The position numbers and the translations under genes were made by a program. DNA of 46,707 nt from Paenibacillus ihuae (GTDB lineage Bacteria > Bacillota > Bacilli > Paenibacillales > Paenibacillaceae), in assembly GCF_001368795.1 (NCBI RefSeq), contig NZ_LN831199.1:249722-296428 (forward strand). The letters are read 5' to 3'. This document shows positions 26,990 through 36,238 of the stretch, piece after piece. How positions within the stretch are numbered: position 1 is the first letter of the stretch; the number at the start of each line of letters is the position of its first letter. The notes beneath the pieces were generated by a model. The model ran no database searches. It was given only the letters and a program-made list of their open reading frames with translations, and was not told the origin of the DNA.

Positions 26990-27059
26990 ATAGGCAAGCT
27001 CTTGACGATATGATATGATAGGCAAGCTGATAACAGCACCCGCTCCGGGTGCTGTTATC
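26990..27059 (+). promoter_or_regulatory. Promoter with direct repeats and 5' hairpin before the SatP gene
   Basis: ATAGGCAAGCT occurs at 26990-27000 and again at 27018-27028. Between them is an extended -10, TGATATGAT (hexamer 27014-27019). A perfect 14-base hairpin, GATAACAGCACCCG and its complement, lies at 27029-27059, at the expected 5' end of the mRNA, without a T tract. The direct repeats would flank -35 and the start site and may bind a regulator. Confidence 0.5.
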
Positions 27060-27098
27060 CTATGCGAACACTTTTGAAAATTGGAGGCATTTATTGCT

Positions 27099-27722
27099 AT
27101 GTCAGCGCAACCGCAAACAACGCAATCCGTCAAAATCGTCACTGCCGACCCCAGCGCCATCGGCTTGTTCGGACTTGCTATCGTCACCTTGGTCGCTTCT
27201 TCACAAAAGCTCGAAATTACAACAGGTCTCAGCTACTGTATTCCTTGGGCCATCTTCCTCGGAGCCTTCGCGCAGCTGTTCGCTTCCATTCAGGATGCCA
27301 AACACAACAACACGTTCGGCATGACTGCTTTTGGCGCATATGCCTTCTTCTGGTTCGGCATGGGTGCAAGCTGGCTGATCAAGCTCGGTGTATTCGGTAC
27401 AGTTCTGGCCGAAGGCGTGGATCCCAAGCAGCTTGGATTTGTTTTTCTCGGATATCTGGTATTCACCTTGTTTATGACCCTTGGGGCTGTCGAAGCCAAC
27501 CGGGTACTGCTGATCATCTTTATCTTGATTGACTTCCTGTTCCTCGGCTTGTCTATGGATGCTTTCGGTGTCGCTGCTGAGTTCTTCCACAAGCTGGCTG
27601 CCGTTTCGGAAATGGCCATCGGTATCGTCTCACTCTATGGCTGCGGCGCATCTGTGCTTAACGCTCACTTCGGACGCACATTCCTGCCGATCGGCGCACC
27701 ACTGCGTATTTTCAAGAAATAA
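27099..27722 (+). CDS. Acetate uptake transporter, GPR1/FUN34/SatP family
   Basis: A 207-residue membrane protein of six helices. It carries the family N-terminal motif as DPSAIGLFGLA (NPAPLGL-like) near residue 15. Members take up acetate and succinate with protons. The ATG at 27099 has GGAGG 11 bases upstream; no better start exists. It stands between two GGDEF-EAL genes with its own upstream repeats and a terminator downstream. Together with cidAB, which is linked to acetate and pyruvate metabolism in relatives, it hints at overflow-acid handling, but the two loci are 20 kb apart. Confidence 0.9.
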   Translation: MSAQPQTTQSVKIVTADPSAIGLFGLAIVTLVASSQKLEITTGLSYCIPWAIFLGAFAQLFASIQDAKHNNTFGMTAFGAYAFFWFGMGASWLIKLGVFGTVLAEGVDPKQLGFVFLGYLVFTLFMTLGAVEANRVLLIIFILIDFLFLGLSMDAFGVAAEFFHKLAAVSEMAIGIVSLYGCGASVLNAHFGRTFLPIGAPLRIFKK

Positions 27723-27769
27723 ACCTACGCAACCTATGTAAAAATCCATAAAGCAACAACTGCAAGAGC

Positions 27770-27820
27770 AACGGATAAATACAAGCTGCCCTTTGGCGGA
27801 ATGTGTCTATCCGTTTTTTC
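27770..27820 (+). terminator. Terminator of the SatP gene
   Basis: AACGGATA pairs with TATCCGTT, with an inner GCTGCC/GGCGG element, and is followed by TTTTTTC and a second T run. The rest of the 260-base spacer before the next gene shows only weak promoter-like A/T sequence. Confidence 0.8.
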
Positions 27821-27982
27821 TTTTTTTCACGCCCGCTATAAGGTTTTCCCTTGCGCAATGACGCTAAAAATGACATGCTATAGAGACACCTACGACATAT
27901 CTCGACATTTTTCGGTGGGCAGGAACCACTTTTGGTCAAATTGCTAATATAATGTTGAATTTTTTGATATCGGAGGCACTCC

Positions 27983-30127
27983 ATGGCTTTCATTAATAAA
28001 AAGCCTTTAACGATCATCCTCGGCTTCTTAGTCGCGCTACAACTCTCTCTGTTCTATTATTACTCCTTATCGGTAGACCGGGAATACCGGGCTGAAAAAG
28101 CCGATCTGTCCTCACATGCAGTCACACTCACATCGAACCTTGAAGAGAAAGTATCGATTGTCAAAGGCGTAAGTTCCTTTATTCAAACAGTAGGGTTTGA
28201 TGCAACGCCCTCTATTATTAACCAGTACCTGATTACCGCCTATACCAACTCAAGCCAAACGGTTATGAATATCATGATCGCACCGGGCGGAACCATCCGT
28301 TATCTCTATCCGCTCACCGGCAATACTTCCATTCTCAATAAAAGCCTGCTGCTCGATCCTGTTCTGTCCTCACCTGGAATGATTCAGGAAACGATCCGCT
28401 CACGCGGTATTACCATTGACGGTCCACGGACACTGGCCCAGGGCGATTATGGGATGGTGATCAGGCAGGCTATTTATAACGGAAACACTTTTGCCGGCAT
28501 TGTCTCGGTTACCGTTCGGGCGGATGACATCGCAGAGCAGCTGCAGCTTCAGGATTCCCCGGTGTATGTAATGACACAGGATCATACGCTGCTATTCAGC
28601 AATCAAACCAAAATGGCAGGCGAGCAGGTTACCACTCCCATTGAAGTGTATAATCAGCACTGGCTGATGGGGACCCCTTTTCCGGTACAGAAAAAGTGGG
28701 AAGTGTTCCGCAGCGTTCTTTGGATTGACATTGCACTTTTACTTGTTTTCGCCTTTATTCTATATTACTTCTGGCACCAGGGCCGGTTTAACATTGAACT
28801 CGAGCGTGTGGTTAGTATCCGTACCCGCGATCTTCGTGTCTCTAAGCGGCTGTACGAGAAGCTCGCTCATTATGACAGCCTGACCGAAATCCCGAACCGG
28901 CGGTATTTTATGGACGAATTTGAGCGCCTTCTGCAGAGTTCAGACCCGGCGCAGACCTATACATTGTTCTTTTTCGACTTGAACCGGTTTAAGGAAATCA
29001 ATGATACCCTCGGCCATTCTACAGGCGATCAGGTTATCAAAATACTGGCGGGCAGGCTCAAGAACAGCCATCTGCCCTTCAAGCTGTTCGCACGTACCGG
29101 CGGCGACGAGTTCGTCATGATATTCTCCGATTTAGCCCAGGAGGAGATTCCGCAGCTGGCCGGACAAATCAGCGCATTGATCTCTGAGACCCTGCTGATT
29201 GCCGGTGCCCACCTAAGCTTGTCTACTAGCATTGGAGTCTCGCTGTATCCTGAGCACTCCCTCAATAAAGACGATCTGCTGAAATTTGCCGATATGTCGA
29301 TGTACCAGGCGAAATCCCAGGAGGACTGCAATTACTTTATATTCGACTGGGAGCTGCGCGAGAAGCTGGAACAGAAGACGATGATCGCCAAGTACCTGCA
29401 CTCTGCGCTGGAGCGTGAGGAGTTCGTGCTTCATTACCAGCCGCAAATCAACGCCGTTACCGGTAAAATGATCGGGATGGAGGCGCTGATCCGCTGGAAC
29501 CATCCGGAGAAGGGGCTGATCGGGCCCGGTACCTTCATCGCTGCCGTAGAGGAAGCCGGACTGATGATTCAGCTGACAGACTGGGTGCTCCGCGAGGTCT
29601 GCCGGCAGCTCTGCGAATGGAGAAAGATGGGTATACCGCTGCTGCGTACTTCCATCAACATCTCCAACAGCTGGTTCTATAACCGCAACCTGATCGAGAA
29701 TCTGCTGTCTGTGCTTGATCATTACGGGCTGGGCACGAATGTGCTAGAGTTCGAGATCACGGAAAGCACGGCACTGCTGGAAGAACATTATCCGCTGCTT
29801 CAGCAGATGCGCGACCATGGAATTATCGTTTCGATTGATGACTTCGGCACTAAATATTCATCGCTCAATTACCTGAAGCATTTCCCTGTCAACAAGATCA
29901 AGATTGACCGGACCTTCATCACCGGCATCGGCATCAGCTCGATTGACGAGACGATTATCAAGTCAATTGTGTTTGTCGCCTCGCAGCTCGGCTATGATCT
30001 GATTGCAGAAGGCGTCGAAACGATCGAGCAGCTGGAGTTCCTGGTCAAACACGATTGCCCGCATATTCAGGGCTTCTACTTCTTCCCGCCGCTGCCGGCG
30101 GAGGAGATCATCAAGCTGGCTTCCTGA
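27983..30127 (+). CDS. CHASE-GGDEF-EAL cyclic-di-GMP enzyme
   Basis: A 714-residue membrane protein. An N-terminal helix (residues 8-30) and a helix near 250-265 bracket an extracellular CHASE-like domain; GGDEF (motif near 373, RTGGDEF) and EAL (EALIRW near 500) follow. Key residues of both catalytic domains are present (EITEST, DDFGTKYSSL, KIDRT, AEGVE). GGAGG precedes the ATG by six bases. It differs from the two other GGDEF-EAL proteins of the window in its sensor and lacks HAMP. The input signal is unknown, and CHASE domains bind diverse small ligands. Confidence 0.93.
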   Translation: MAFINKKPLTIILGFLVALQLSLFYYYSLSVDREYRAEKADLSSHAVTLTSNLEEKVSIVKGVSSFIQTVGFDATPSIINQYLITAYTNSSQTVMNIMIAPGGTIRYLYPLTGNTSILNKSLLLDPVLSSPGMIQETIRSRGITIDGPRTLAQGDYGMVIRQAIYNGNTFAGIVSVTVRADDIAEQLQLQDSPVYVMTQDHTLLFSNQTKMAGEQVTTPIEVYNQHWLMGTPFPVQKKWEVFRSVLWIDIALLLVFAFILYYFWHQGRFNIELERVVSIRTRDLRVSKRLYEKLAHYDSLTEIPNRRYFMDEFERLLQSSDPAQTYTLFFFDLNRFKEINDTLGHSTGDQVIKILAGRLKNSHLPFKLFARTGGDEFVMIFSDLAQEEIPQLAGQISALISETLLIAGAHLSLSTSIGVSLYPEHSLNKDDLLKFADMSMYQAKSQEDCNYFIFDWELREKLEQKTMIAKYLHSALEREEFVLHYQPQINAVTGKMIGMEALIRWNHPEKGLIGPGTFIAAVEEAGLMIQLTDWVLREVCRQLCEWRKMGIPLLRTSINISNSWFYNRNLIENLLSVLDHYGLGTNVLEFEITESTALLEEHYPLLQQMRDHGIIVSIDDFGTKYSSLNYLKHFPVNKIKIDRTFITGIGISSIDETIIKSIVFVASQLGYDLIAEGVETIEQLEFLVKHDCPHIQGFYFFPPLPAEEIIKLAS

Positions 30128-30245
30128 GCAGCTCCCGGCTATCCTGAACTTTGATTCTCAAATATGCGGCCCGCGCTTGGTAAAACGGCTGCGGACCGCT
30201 ATAATAAACAAGAACATGATGTTAAACCGAAAGGATTTCGAGATA

Positions 30246-30569
30246 ATGAATGCGTTTTCCACCTCCGAATTAATCGGAACAGCCATCTTTGCGCTGATTC
30301 TTGCTATTCTCGCCTACCGGATTATCCGCGGCATGCCGAAGATGGCCGGAAATATTACCGCTTTCCGTAAAAGAACACTGGTGTGGACTCAGGTTGCACT
30401 GGTGCTGACCGTCCTCCAATTGAATTTCAAGGCCGGCGACTGGCGGTTTGCAATCATCCTGGGGCTGATCGTACTGTTTACCGGCAGTGTCTGGGGGGCT
30501 GCCCGGTATTATGACATGCGCCGTCCGCCTGAAGCAGATTCCTCCGGGCAGGATACGCCGGGCGAATAA
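30246..30569 (+). CDS. Small membrane protein of unknown function
   Basis: A 107-residue protein with about three hydrophobic segments (IGTAIFALILAILAYRII, then a middle segment, then a third near IILGLIVLFTGSVW) and a charged C-terminal tail. AAAGGA lies 12 bases before the ATG at 30246. I do not recognise the family. It is 118 bases downstream of the CHASE-GGDEF-EAL gene on the same strand and ends in a terminator, so it may be co-transcribed with it. Confidence 0.65.
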   Translation: MNAFSTSELIGTAIFALILAILAYRIIRGMPKMAGNITAFRKRTLVWTQVALVLTVLQLNFKAGDWRFAIILGLIVLFTGSVWGAARYYDMRRPPEADSSGQDTPGE

Positions 30570-30603
30570 ACCGCAAGGCCCAGGCCTTAGACCACACCAT
30601 CTC

Positions 30604-30627
30604 AAGCTCCCTTAGGGGAGCTTTTTT
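30604..30627 (+). terminator. Terminator after the small membrane protein gene
   Basis: AAGCTCCC and GGGAGCTT form an 8-base stem with a 4-base loop and run into six T residues. It separates the preceding gene from the AraC regulator. Confidence 0.88.
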
Positions 30628-30659
30628 ACTAATCAGGGACAACCGTCAGGAGGGGTAAC

Positions 30660-31544
30660 GTGAAACATGACCACAGTTACGGGGTCTACGGGTTCCGCTT
30701 CAATGAGCCTGAGCGCCTGCCGCTGCTCAGCCTCTTCGCCGTGGGACACCAATTGGAGACGAGTCCGGCGTACTCCTGGAACGGAATGGAGCGCAGTGAC
30801 GGGCCGCTGCTGCTTTTTCAATATACGACTGAGGGCACAGGCATATTCGATACTGAACGCGAGAGCTTCAGGATCGGCCCCGGAAGAGGCTTCATGGCTG
30901 AAATCCCCGGCAACCACCGGTACTACCATCCCGGCGGAGCGGTGCCCTGGGAGTTCTACTTCATCCTGTTCCGGCCGCAGCTGGCTCTGCCGCTGTGGGA
31001 AGACATCAAGTCCAAGCTCGGCCCTGCCCCGGCCATTGACCCGGGAAGTATTCCGATCCGCCTGCTGCGCGACATCGCCCGTGAAGCTCATGACGGCAAA
31101 ATAACCGACCCGTATATCGCTTCTTCACTGCTCTACCAGTTCTTGATGGAGCTGGGCCGGCTGGCCGCAAGCGGGCCGCATCATACGGCGGAATGGCCGC
31201 CGGCAGTGCGGCAATCCGTCAGCTTCATCGAAGCACGCTACCATTCGATGATTGGCCAGGAACAGCTGGCCGAGCAGGTAGGACTATCTAAATTCCATCT
31301 GCTCCGCATCTTTAGCAAACATGTCGGTGTGACCCCGAATGAATATTTAAACCGGGTGCGGACCCGGCATGCGGTAGAACTGCTGAGAACCACCGACCGG
31401 AGCATTGAAGCCATTGCTGCCGAGCTCGGATACTCTTCAGGCAGCTATTTCATTAAAGTCTTTCAGAAGCTGACCGGACAAACGCCTGGCGCTTTCCGTT
31501 CCGGGAGCGGCAGTCTGCACTATAACCGCCTGTTTTTTGATTAG
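30660..31544 (+). CDS. AraC-family regulator, probably of the alpha-galactosidase gene
   Basis: A 294-residue protein. An N-terminal cupin-like sensor domain (about residues 30-150) is followed by the two-helix-turn-helix AraC domain (about 190-290), with EQLAEQVGLSKFHLLRIFSKHVG and AIAAELGYSSGSYFIKVFQKLTG. The start is GTG at 30660 with AGGAGGGG five bases upstream. Members of this type typically bind sugars and activate catabolic genes. The next gene on the same strand encodes a GH27 alpha-galactosidase, so galactoside-responsive control is a reasonable inference. Confidence 0.9.
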   Translation: MKHDHSYGVYGFRFNEPERLPLLSLFAVGHQLETSPAYSWNGMERSDGPLLLFQYTTEGTGIFDTERESFRIGPGRGFMAEIPGNHRYYHPGGAVPWEFYFILFRPQLALPLWEDIKSKLGPAPAIDPGSIPIRLLRDIAREAHDGKITDPYIASSLLYQFLMELGRLAASGPHHTAEWPPAVRQSVSFIEARYHSMIGQEQLAEQVGLSKFHLLRIFSKHVGVTPNEYLNRVRTRHAVELLRTTDRSIEAIAAELGYSSGSYFIKVFQKLTGQTPGAFRSGSGSLHYNRLFFD

Positions 31545-31685
31545 GACCTCAATAAACAGCAATTTAGTGCTATTCATATGCCTATATTACTGTAGAACTG
31601 TATGTATAAAGGAATTATGATGTCTCTATAACAGCAACTTTATTTCATCGCTCCGGCTAAGGAGCTTTAAGGAGACGACATCTTA

Positions 31686-32972
31686 ATGAATCATTTACAG
31701 TATGCCAAGACACCGCCGATGGGCTGGAACAGCTGGGACTGCTACGGGGCAGCCGTTACCGAGCAGGAAATCCGCGGGAATGCCGAATATATGGCGGCGA
31801 ATTTACAGCAATTCGGCTGGGAATATGTCGTTGTGGATATTCAGTGGTATGAGCCTGGAGCCGTATCCTCACAGTACCGGCCCTTTGTTCCGCTGGAGAT
31901 GGATGAATACTCCCGGCTGATGCCGGCCGTGAACCGCTTCCCCTCAGCTGAAGGCGGGCAGGGCTTCCGCCCGTTATCGGATTACGTGCATAGCCTGGGC
32001 CTGAAATTCGGGATTCACATTATGCGCGGCATTCCAAGGCAAGCCGCTCATGCGGCATCCGCTATCAAAGGCTCCCGGGCTACTGCCCGCGATATTGCCC
32101 ATCCGAATTCCATCTGTCCCTGGAATACGGATATGTACGGGGTTGATGCCGCTGCGGAAGGCGCACAGGCTTATTACAACTCGTTGTTCGAGCTGTATGC
32201 CGAGTGGGGTGTAGACTTCGTGAAAGTCGATGATATTGCAGCGTCAAGACTATACGATACCCACCAGCCGGAGATCGCACTGATCCATAACGCGATCGAG
32301 CATTGCGGCCGCCCGATGGTGCTCAGCCTCTCGCCCGGACCGGCACCGGTAGAGTACGCCGACTTCTTCGGCGGGCACGCCAATATGTGGCGGATCACCG
32401 ATGACTTCTGGGATCACTGGGAGCTGCTGCTGGACATGTTCGACCGCTGTGAGCGCTGGCAGGGCAAAGCCGGGGACGGCAGCTGGCCGGACTGCGATAT
32501 GCTGCCGCTCGGCCATATCGGCATCCGCTCGGTAGACGGCGGCGGGGCAGACCGCTGGACGCGGTTTACACGAGACGAGCAGATTACGATGATGACCTTG
32601 TGGAGCATCTTCCGTTCTCCACTGTTCTTCGGCGGGGAGCTGCGCGACAATGACGAATGGACTCTAGGCTTGCTGACTAACCGGGATGTACTGGATATGC
32701 ACAACAGCAGTAGCGGCGCCCGGCTCGTCAGCCGTGAGAATGACCGTGTTGTATGGTCGGCGGAGGGTACGAACGGCGTGAAGTACATTGCGCTGTTCAA
32801 TACAGGTGAAGCCGCGCAGACAGTCTCCGTACAGCTGACAGCACTGAATCTGGAAGGCCCATTGTCCGTCAAGGAACTGTGGAGCGGAGAAGAAGTGCCG
32901 CTTACCGGGGACGGCTTGGCTAGCGTGGTTGCTCCGCACGGCGCGGTGTTATACCGCCTGCAGCCGTGCTAA
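31686..32972 (+). CDS. GH27 alpha-galactosidase
   Basis: A 428-residue cytosolic enzyme (no signal peptide). It begins with the GH27 hallmark PPMGWNSWDCYG and has a TIM barrel with catalytic nucleophile Asp182 in DFVKVDD and probable acid/base Asp239 in WRITDDFWDHW; a C-terminal beta domain ends the protein. GH27 enzymes remove terminal alpha-1,6 or alpha-1,3 galactose from melibiose, raffinose or galactomannan oligomers. AAGGAG lies 11 bases before the ATG. The linked AraC gene is its probable activator; no sugar transporter is next to it. Other GH27 activities (N-acetylgalactosaminidase, isomaltodextranase) are less likely. Confidence 0.93.
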   Translation: MNHLQYAKTPPMGWNSWDCYGAAVTEQEIRGNAEYMAANLQQFGWEYVVVDIQWYEPGAVSSQYRPFVPLEMDEYSRLMPAVNRFPSAEGGQGFRPLSDYVHSLGLKFGIHIMRGIPRQAAHAASAIKGSRATARDIAHPNSICPWNTDMYGVDAAAEGAQAYYNSLFELYAEWGVDFVKVDDIAASRLYDTHQPEIALIHNAIEHCGRPMVLSLSPGPAPVEYADFFGGHANMWRITDDFWDHWELLLDMFDRCERWQGKAGDGSWPDCDMLPLGHIGIRSVDGGGADRWTRFTRDEQITMMTLWSIFRSPLFFGGELRDNDEWTLGLLTNRDVLDMHNSSSGARLVSRENDRVVWSAEGTNGVKYIALFNTGEAAQTVSVQLTALNLEGPLSVKELWSGEEVPLTGDGLASVVAPHGAVLYRLQPC

Positions 32973-33064
32973 TTAGGTTTACGGAAGGCGAAGGCGGTAC
33001 ACCAGCGGGATTTTCTCCGCCTAACTCCCTTCTGACGGTTTTCCACTAGAATCACTTGTGTGAG

Positions 33065-33102
33065 CGGCAAGCTTCCCGTGAAGAGGAAGCTTGCCGTTTT
33101 TT
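33065..33102 (+). terminator. Terminator after the alpha-galactosidase gene
   Basis: A perfect 12-base stem, CGGCAAGCTTCC with its complement, and an 8-base loop are followed by six T residues. Confidence 0.92.
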
Positions 33103-33228
33103 ACATCAACGGTAAGTTAATATGTTGAGCACCCCCTCCCTACCGGCACATCTTTGTGACAGCAGGCATACTTCTCGCCGCCGCAACCATACTAATTACA
33201 TTCTATGAGATGACGGAGGAATGCAGAG

Positions 33229-33705
33229 ATGGCTAAAAAATTGAACCTGCTGATGTTCAGCGGTGAATACGACAAGGCGATGGCGGGACTGATTCTTGCC
33301 AATGCGGCACGGGATATTGAGGTGGAGGTTACGATGTTTTTCGCCTTCTGGGGATTATTTCTGGTTCGGGATCCGGAAAAAATGACGCTGGAGGACAAAA
33401 CGATTTATGAGAAGCTGATGGATGTTATTACCCCGAAGGGCCCGCAGCAGCTGCCGCTCTCGCGGATGAATTTCAGCGGCCTGGGACGGATGATGCTGGA
33501 GGAAATGATGGAGGACAATAACGCGCCGAAGCTGATTCATTTTCTTAAGGGCGCACGCAAAAAGAACATCAAATTCTACGCCTGCAAGCTGTCTGTAGAG
33601 ATTATGGGGTTCAAGCCGGAGGAATTCCTGCCGGAGGTAGAGATTATAGATGCCTCCGCTTATCTGAAGGATGCGCTGGAAAGTGATATGCAGCTGTTCA
33701 TATAA
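33229..33705 (+). CDS. DsrE-family protein (DsrE2-like)
   Basis: A 158-residue soluble protein of the DsrE/DsrF fold. It contains the GEYDKAMAGLILANAARDIEVEVTMFFAFWGLFLVR beginning in pieces, then a conserved Cys in FYACKLSVEIMG near residue 122, the expected sulfur-carrying position. Such proteins move sulfur as persulfide or sit as membrane-associated sulfur-relay parts. The next gene encodes a class V aminotransferase of cysteine desulfurase type, so a sulfur handover is possible. AGAG precedes the ATG. It is preceded by a terminator and is probably its own unit. Confidence 0.85.
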   Translation: MAKKLNLLMFSGEYDKAMAGLILANAARDIEVEVTMFFAFWGLFLVRDPEKMTLEDKTIYEKLMDVITPKGPQQLPLSRMNFSGLGRMMLEEMMEDNNAPKLIHFLKGARKKNIKFYACKLSVEIMGFKPEEFLPEVEIIDASAYLKDALESDMQLFI

Positions 33706-33783
33706 GAGCTGATGGGCTTTAACCTATTCCCTCCGCCGGGCATATACTGAGCCAGGAAGACACCGCTGTGTGAAAAAGGATGC

Positions 33784-33812
33784 GGCGATACTCCTTATCG
33801 CCTGTTTTCTTC
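33784..33812 (+). terminator. Candidate terminator between DsrE and aminotransferase genes
   Basis: GGCGATA pairs with TATCGCC over a 5-base loop, followed by TGTTTTCTT. The stem is short, so it may be a leaky terminator or simply a leader hairpin. Confidence 0.5.
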
Positions 33813-33861
33813 GTTACCAGTACCCGTGTCTGCGAGAACTAACCGGCTGGAGGGATTGTCT

Positions 33862-35373
33862 GTGCTAAGCATCAACCATGCCTTTTCAGAAGAGGCGCCG
33901 GCTTCACTAGAGGCACATTTCGCTGCTTTCCGGGAGCACACGATCGGCATCCGGCATCACATAACTACTCCTTATGGACGGCAACCGCTGCTCTATGCCG
34001 ACTGGACAGCCAGCGGCCGTTTATACGAGCCGATTGAACGTACCGTACAGGAGGTATTCGGCCCTTATGTGAGCAATCCGCATACCGAGTCGAATACTAC
34101 CGGGCTGACCATGACCCTTGCCTATACCGAGGCACGGAATATTATAAGAAAGCATGTACATGCGGGACCGGAAGATGTCCTGCTCTTCTGCGGCAACGGC
34201 ACGACCGGTGCGATCAACAAGCTGCAGCGGCTGATGGGACTGAAGCTGCCGGAATGGCAGCGCCGGAATTTCCGCTGTACCCCGGAGGAACGTCCGGTGA
34301 TCTTCACCAGCCATATGGAGCATCACTCCAACCTGCTGCCTTGGCAGGAGGGGATAGGCGATGTGGTTACGGTACCGGCCGGGGCGGACGGCAATATCGA
34401 TTTGCATGCGCTTGAGGATCTGCTCCGTCTCCACCGGAACCGCCGTTATAAGATCGGCTCCTTCACCGCCTGCTCCAACGTAACGGGGATTCAGACCCCC
34501 TACGCTAAGCTTGCTGCAGCCATGCACCGTCACGGCGGAGTATGCTTTGTGGATTTTGCCGCCAGCGCCCCTTATGAGGATATCGATATGCACCCCTCCT
34601 CTCCGCTGGAGAAGCTCGATGCTGTTTTTTTCTCCCCTCACAAATTCCTCGGCGGCCCCGGCACGAATGGAGTGCTGCTGTTCGATGCTGCGCTCTGCAG
34701 CGGCAGACTGCCGGATGAACCGGGCGGGGGCACCGTCGTCTGGGTCAACCCATGGGGAGGACGCCGTTACATAGATGAGGTAGAGGTCCGTGAGGACGGG
34801 GGCACACCAGGGTTCCTCCAGGCTTTTCGCACAGCGCTATGCCTGAAGCTGAAAGAGCGGATGAACGGCTGCGGGGGGTTGATGAGGCTGCGGGAACAGG
34901 AGCTGTGCCGCCAGCTCTTGTCCGGACTCGCACGGATTCCCGGCTGCTCCATACTGGCCGGTGAGCAGACGGAGCGCCATGGTATCGTGTCGTTTACACT
35001 GCAGGATATCCATTACAACCTGGCCGTCCAGCTGCTGAATGACCGCTTTGGGATTCAGGCCCGCGGGGGTTGTTCCTGTGCCGGTCCTTATGGGCACTAT
35101 CTGCTGGGACTTGGCCACAAGCAGTCCGAGCAGATCATTCAGGCGCTCCATGCCGGTGACCAGTCTTCGAAGCCGGGCTGGGTCCGGCTCTCCCTGCATC
35201 CCATTATGACTGCCCGCGAGGTGGACCGGATGATAACGGCAGTGCAGGGCATTGTCAGCCATATTGCGGAGTGGAGCCTTGATTACTGCTATAACGCCGC
35301 TACGAACAGCTGGCTCCATAACTCCGGACAATTAGAGACAGAACAAGCGGTCAGCCGGCTGTTTAGGGTATAG
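33862..35373 (+). CDS. Class V aminotransferase, cysteine-desulfurase-like
   Basis: A 503-residue PLP enzyme of aspartate-aminotransferase fold type I. The PLP lysine lies in SPHKFLGGPG near residue 261, the cofactor-contacting region reads GGVCFVDFAASAP, and a late Cys pair occurs in RGGCSCAGPYG around residue 400. The last matches the loop position of the desulfurase catalytic Cys, so sulfur transfer is plausible but not proven; other class V enzymes use the same fold. Start is GTG at 33862 with GGAGG at good spacing; GTG at 33826 has none. The upstream neighbour is a DsrE-like sulfur-relay protein. Confidence 0.85.
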   Translation: MLSINHAFSEEAPASLEAHFAAFREHTIGIRHHITTPYGRQPLLYADWTASGRLYEPIERTVQEVFGPYVSNPHTESNTTGLTMTLAYTEARNIIRKHVHAGPEDVLLFCGNGTTGAINKLQRLMGLKLPEWQRRNFRCTPEERPVIFTSHMEHHSNLLPWQEGIGDVVTVPAGADGNIDLHALEDLLRLHRNRRYKIGSFTACSNVTGIQTPYAKLAAAMHRHGGVCFVDFAASAPYEDIDMHPSSPLEKLDAVFFSPHKFLGGPGTNGVLLFDAALCSGRLPDEPGGGTVVWVNPWGGRRYIDEVEVREDGGTPGFLQAFRTALCLKLKERMNGCGGLMRLREQELCRQLLSGLARIPGCSILAGEQTERHGIVSFTLQDIHYNLAVQLLNDRFGIQARGGCSCAGPYGHYLLGLGHKQSEQIIQALHAGDQSSKPGWVRLSLHPIMTAREVDRMITAVQGIVSHIAEWSLDYCYNAATNSWLHNSGQLETEQAVSRLFRV

Positions 35374-35385
35374 CGGGTCACTCGC

Positions 35386-36000
35386 TTAGGCTGCCCCGTC
35401 CTCTTTCGCCGCCCGGGCAAACCGGGCCTCTATCGCCTTGACACACCATAAGGAGACACCGATAAACAGCAGCACATAGATAATCTCCCATGGATTGCGG
35501 ATAAACCGGTCTACATCATTCCCGATATAGGAGACTGCGAATACCATAATCGCTTTGCCGGCACAGAGCGCAAGCAGATAAGAACGCAGACGCATGCCGG
35601 CAAGCCCGGCGGCCATATTAATGACCACAAACGGGCCGACCGGAAACAGACTAAGCAGAAAAACATAGCTGAATCCGCTCTGCCGGACCCAGGTCATGCT
35701 CTTGGCTACTTTCGGCCGCCTGGCCCACTTCTGCAGATACGGGTGGGAAGCGATTTTGCGGATAATCAGGAAGGTCGTCACACAGCCCGCCACCAGCCCG
35801 ATCCATGAATATAAAAAGCCTAGCCATAAACCGTAAACCGCCCCATTTAACCCTACAATTGCAATAGTGGGCAGCGGCGGAACGAATGATTTCATAAACG
35901 TCAGCCCGATTCCGGGCAGCGGCCCGAGGGTGCGGTATTGTTCCAGCATCAGCCGGAGCCGCTCCTCTGTCAGCCATGACATCACATCCAGCAAGTACAT
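35386..36000 (-). CDS. TVP38/TMEM64-family (VTT) membrane protein
   Basis: A 204-residue protein of about six membrane segments with the VTT/DedA-like core (PPLPTIAIVGLNGAVYG, VGLVAGCVTTFLIIRKI and FLLSLFPVGPFVVINMAAGL). Such proteins are linked to lipid scrambling and membrane homeostasis. The ATG at 36000 has GGAGAG eight bases upstream; TTG one codon earlier is less likely. It converges with the aminotransferase, the two stop codons being only 12 bases apart. A 238-base spacer with no recognisable structure separates it from the divergent GNAT gene. Confidence 0.85.
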   Translation of the reverse strand: MYLLDVMSWLTEERLRLMLEQYRTLGPLPGIGLTFMKSFVPPLPTIAIVGLNGAVYGLWLGFLYSWIGLVAGCVTTFLIIRKIASHPYLQKWARRPKVAKSMTWVRQSGFSYVFLLSLFPVGPFVVINMAAGLAGMRLRSYLLALCAGKAIMVFAVSYIGNDVDRFIRNPWEIIYVLLFIGVSLWCVKAIEARFARAAKEDGAA

Positions 36001-36238
36001 CAATTACTCTCTCCTCATCACACTCCGAATTTCACCCATCTACTCCTCTCAATTATACAATAATTCTGTTCAGCCACGCTGAAAAGACCCCGCCAGAACA
36101 TACCCGGTGGAAACGGGCCAGCCCGGGTTCTCCTTTCAGTCCAATATGCGGACGCCGGAGTGTCTTTTAGGGTTGCCAGTTCTATTTCCCTCATGTAACG
36201 TGTTCTTATATTGACTGACAACAAAGGGGGAAAATTGG

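Noticed and set aside
33826..33861. Longer aminotransferase start at GTG 33826
   Set aside because: No ribosome binding site before it; GTG at 33862 has GGAGG.
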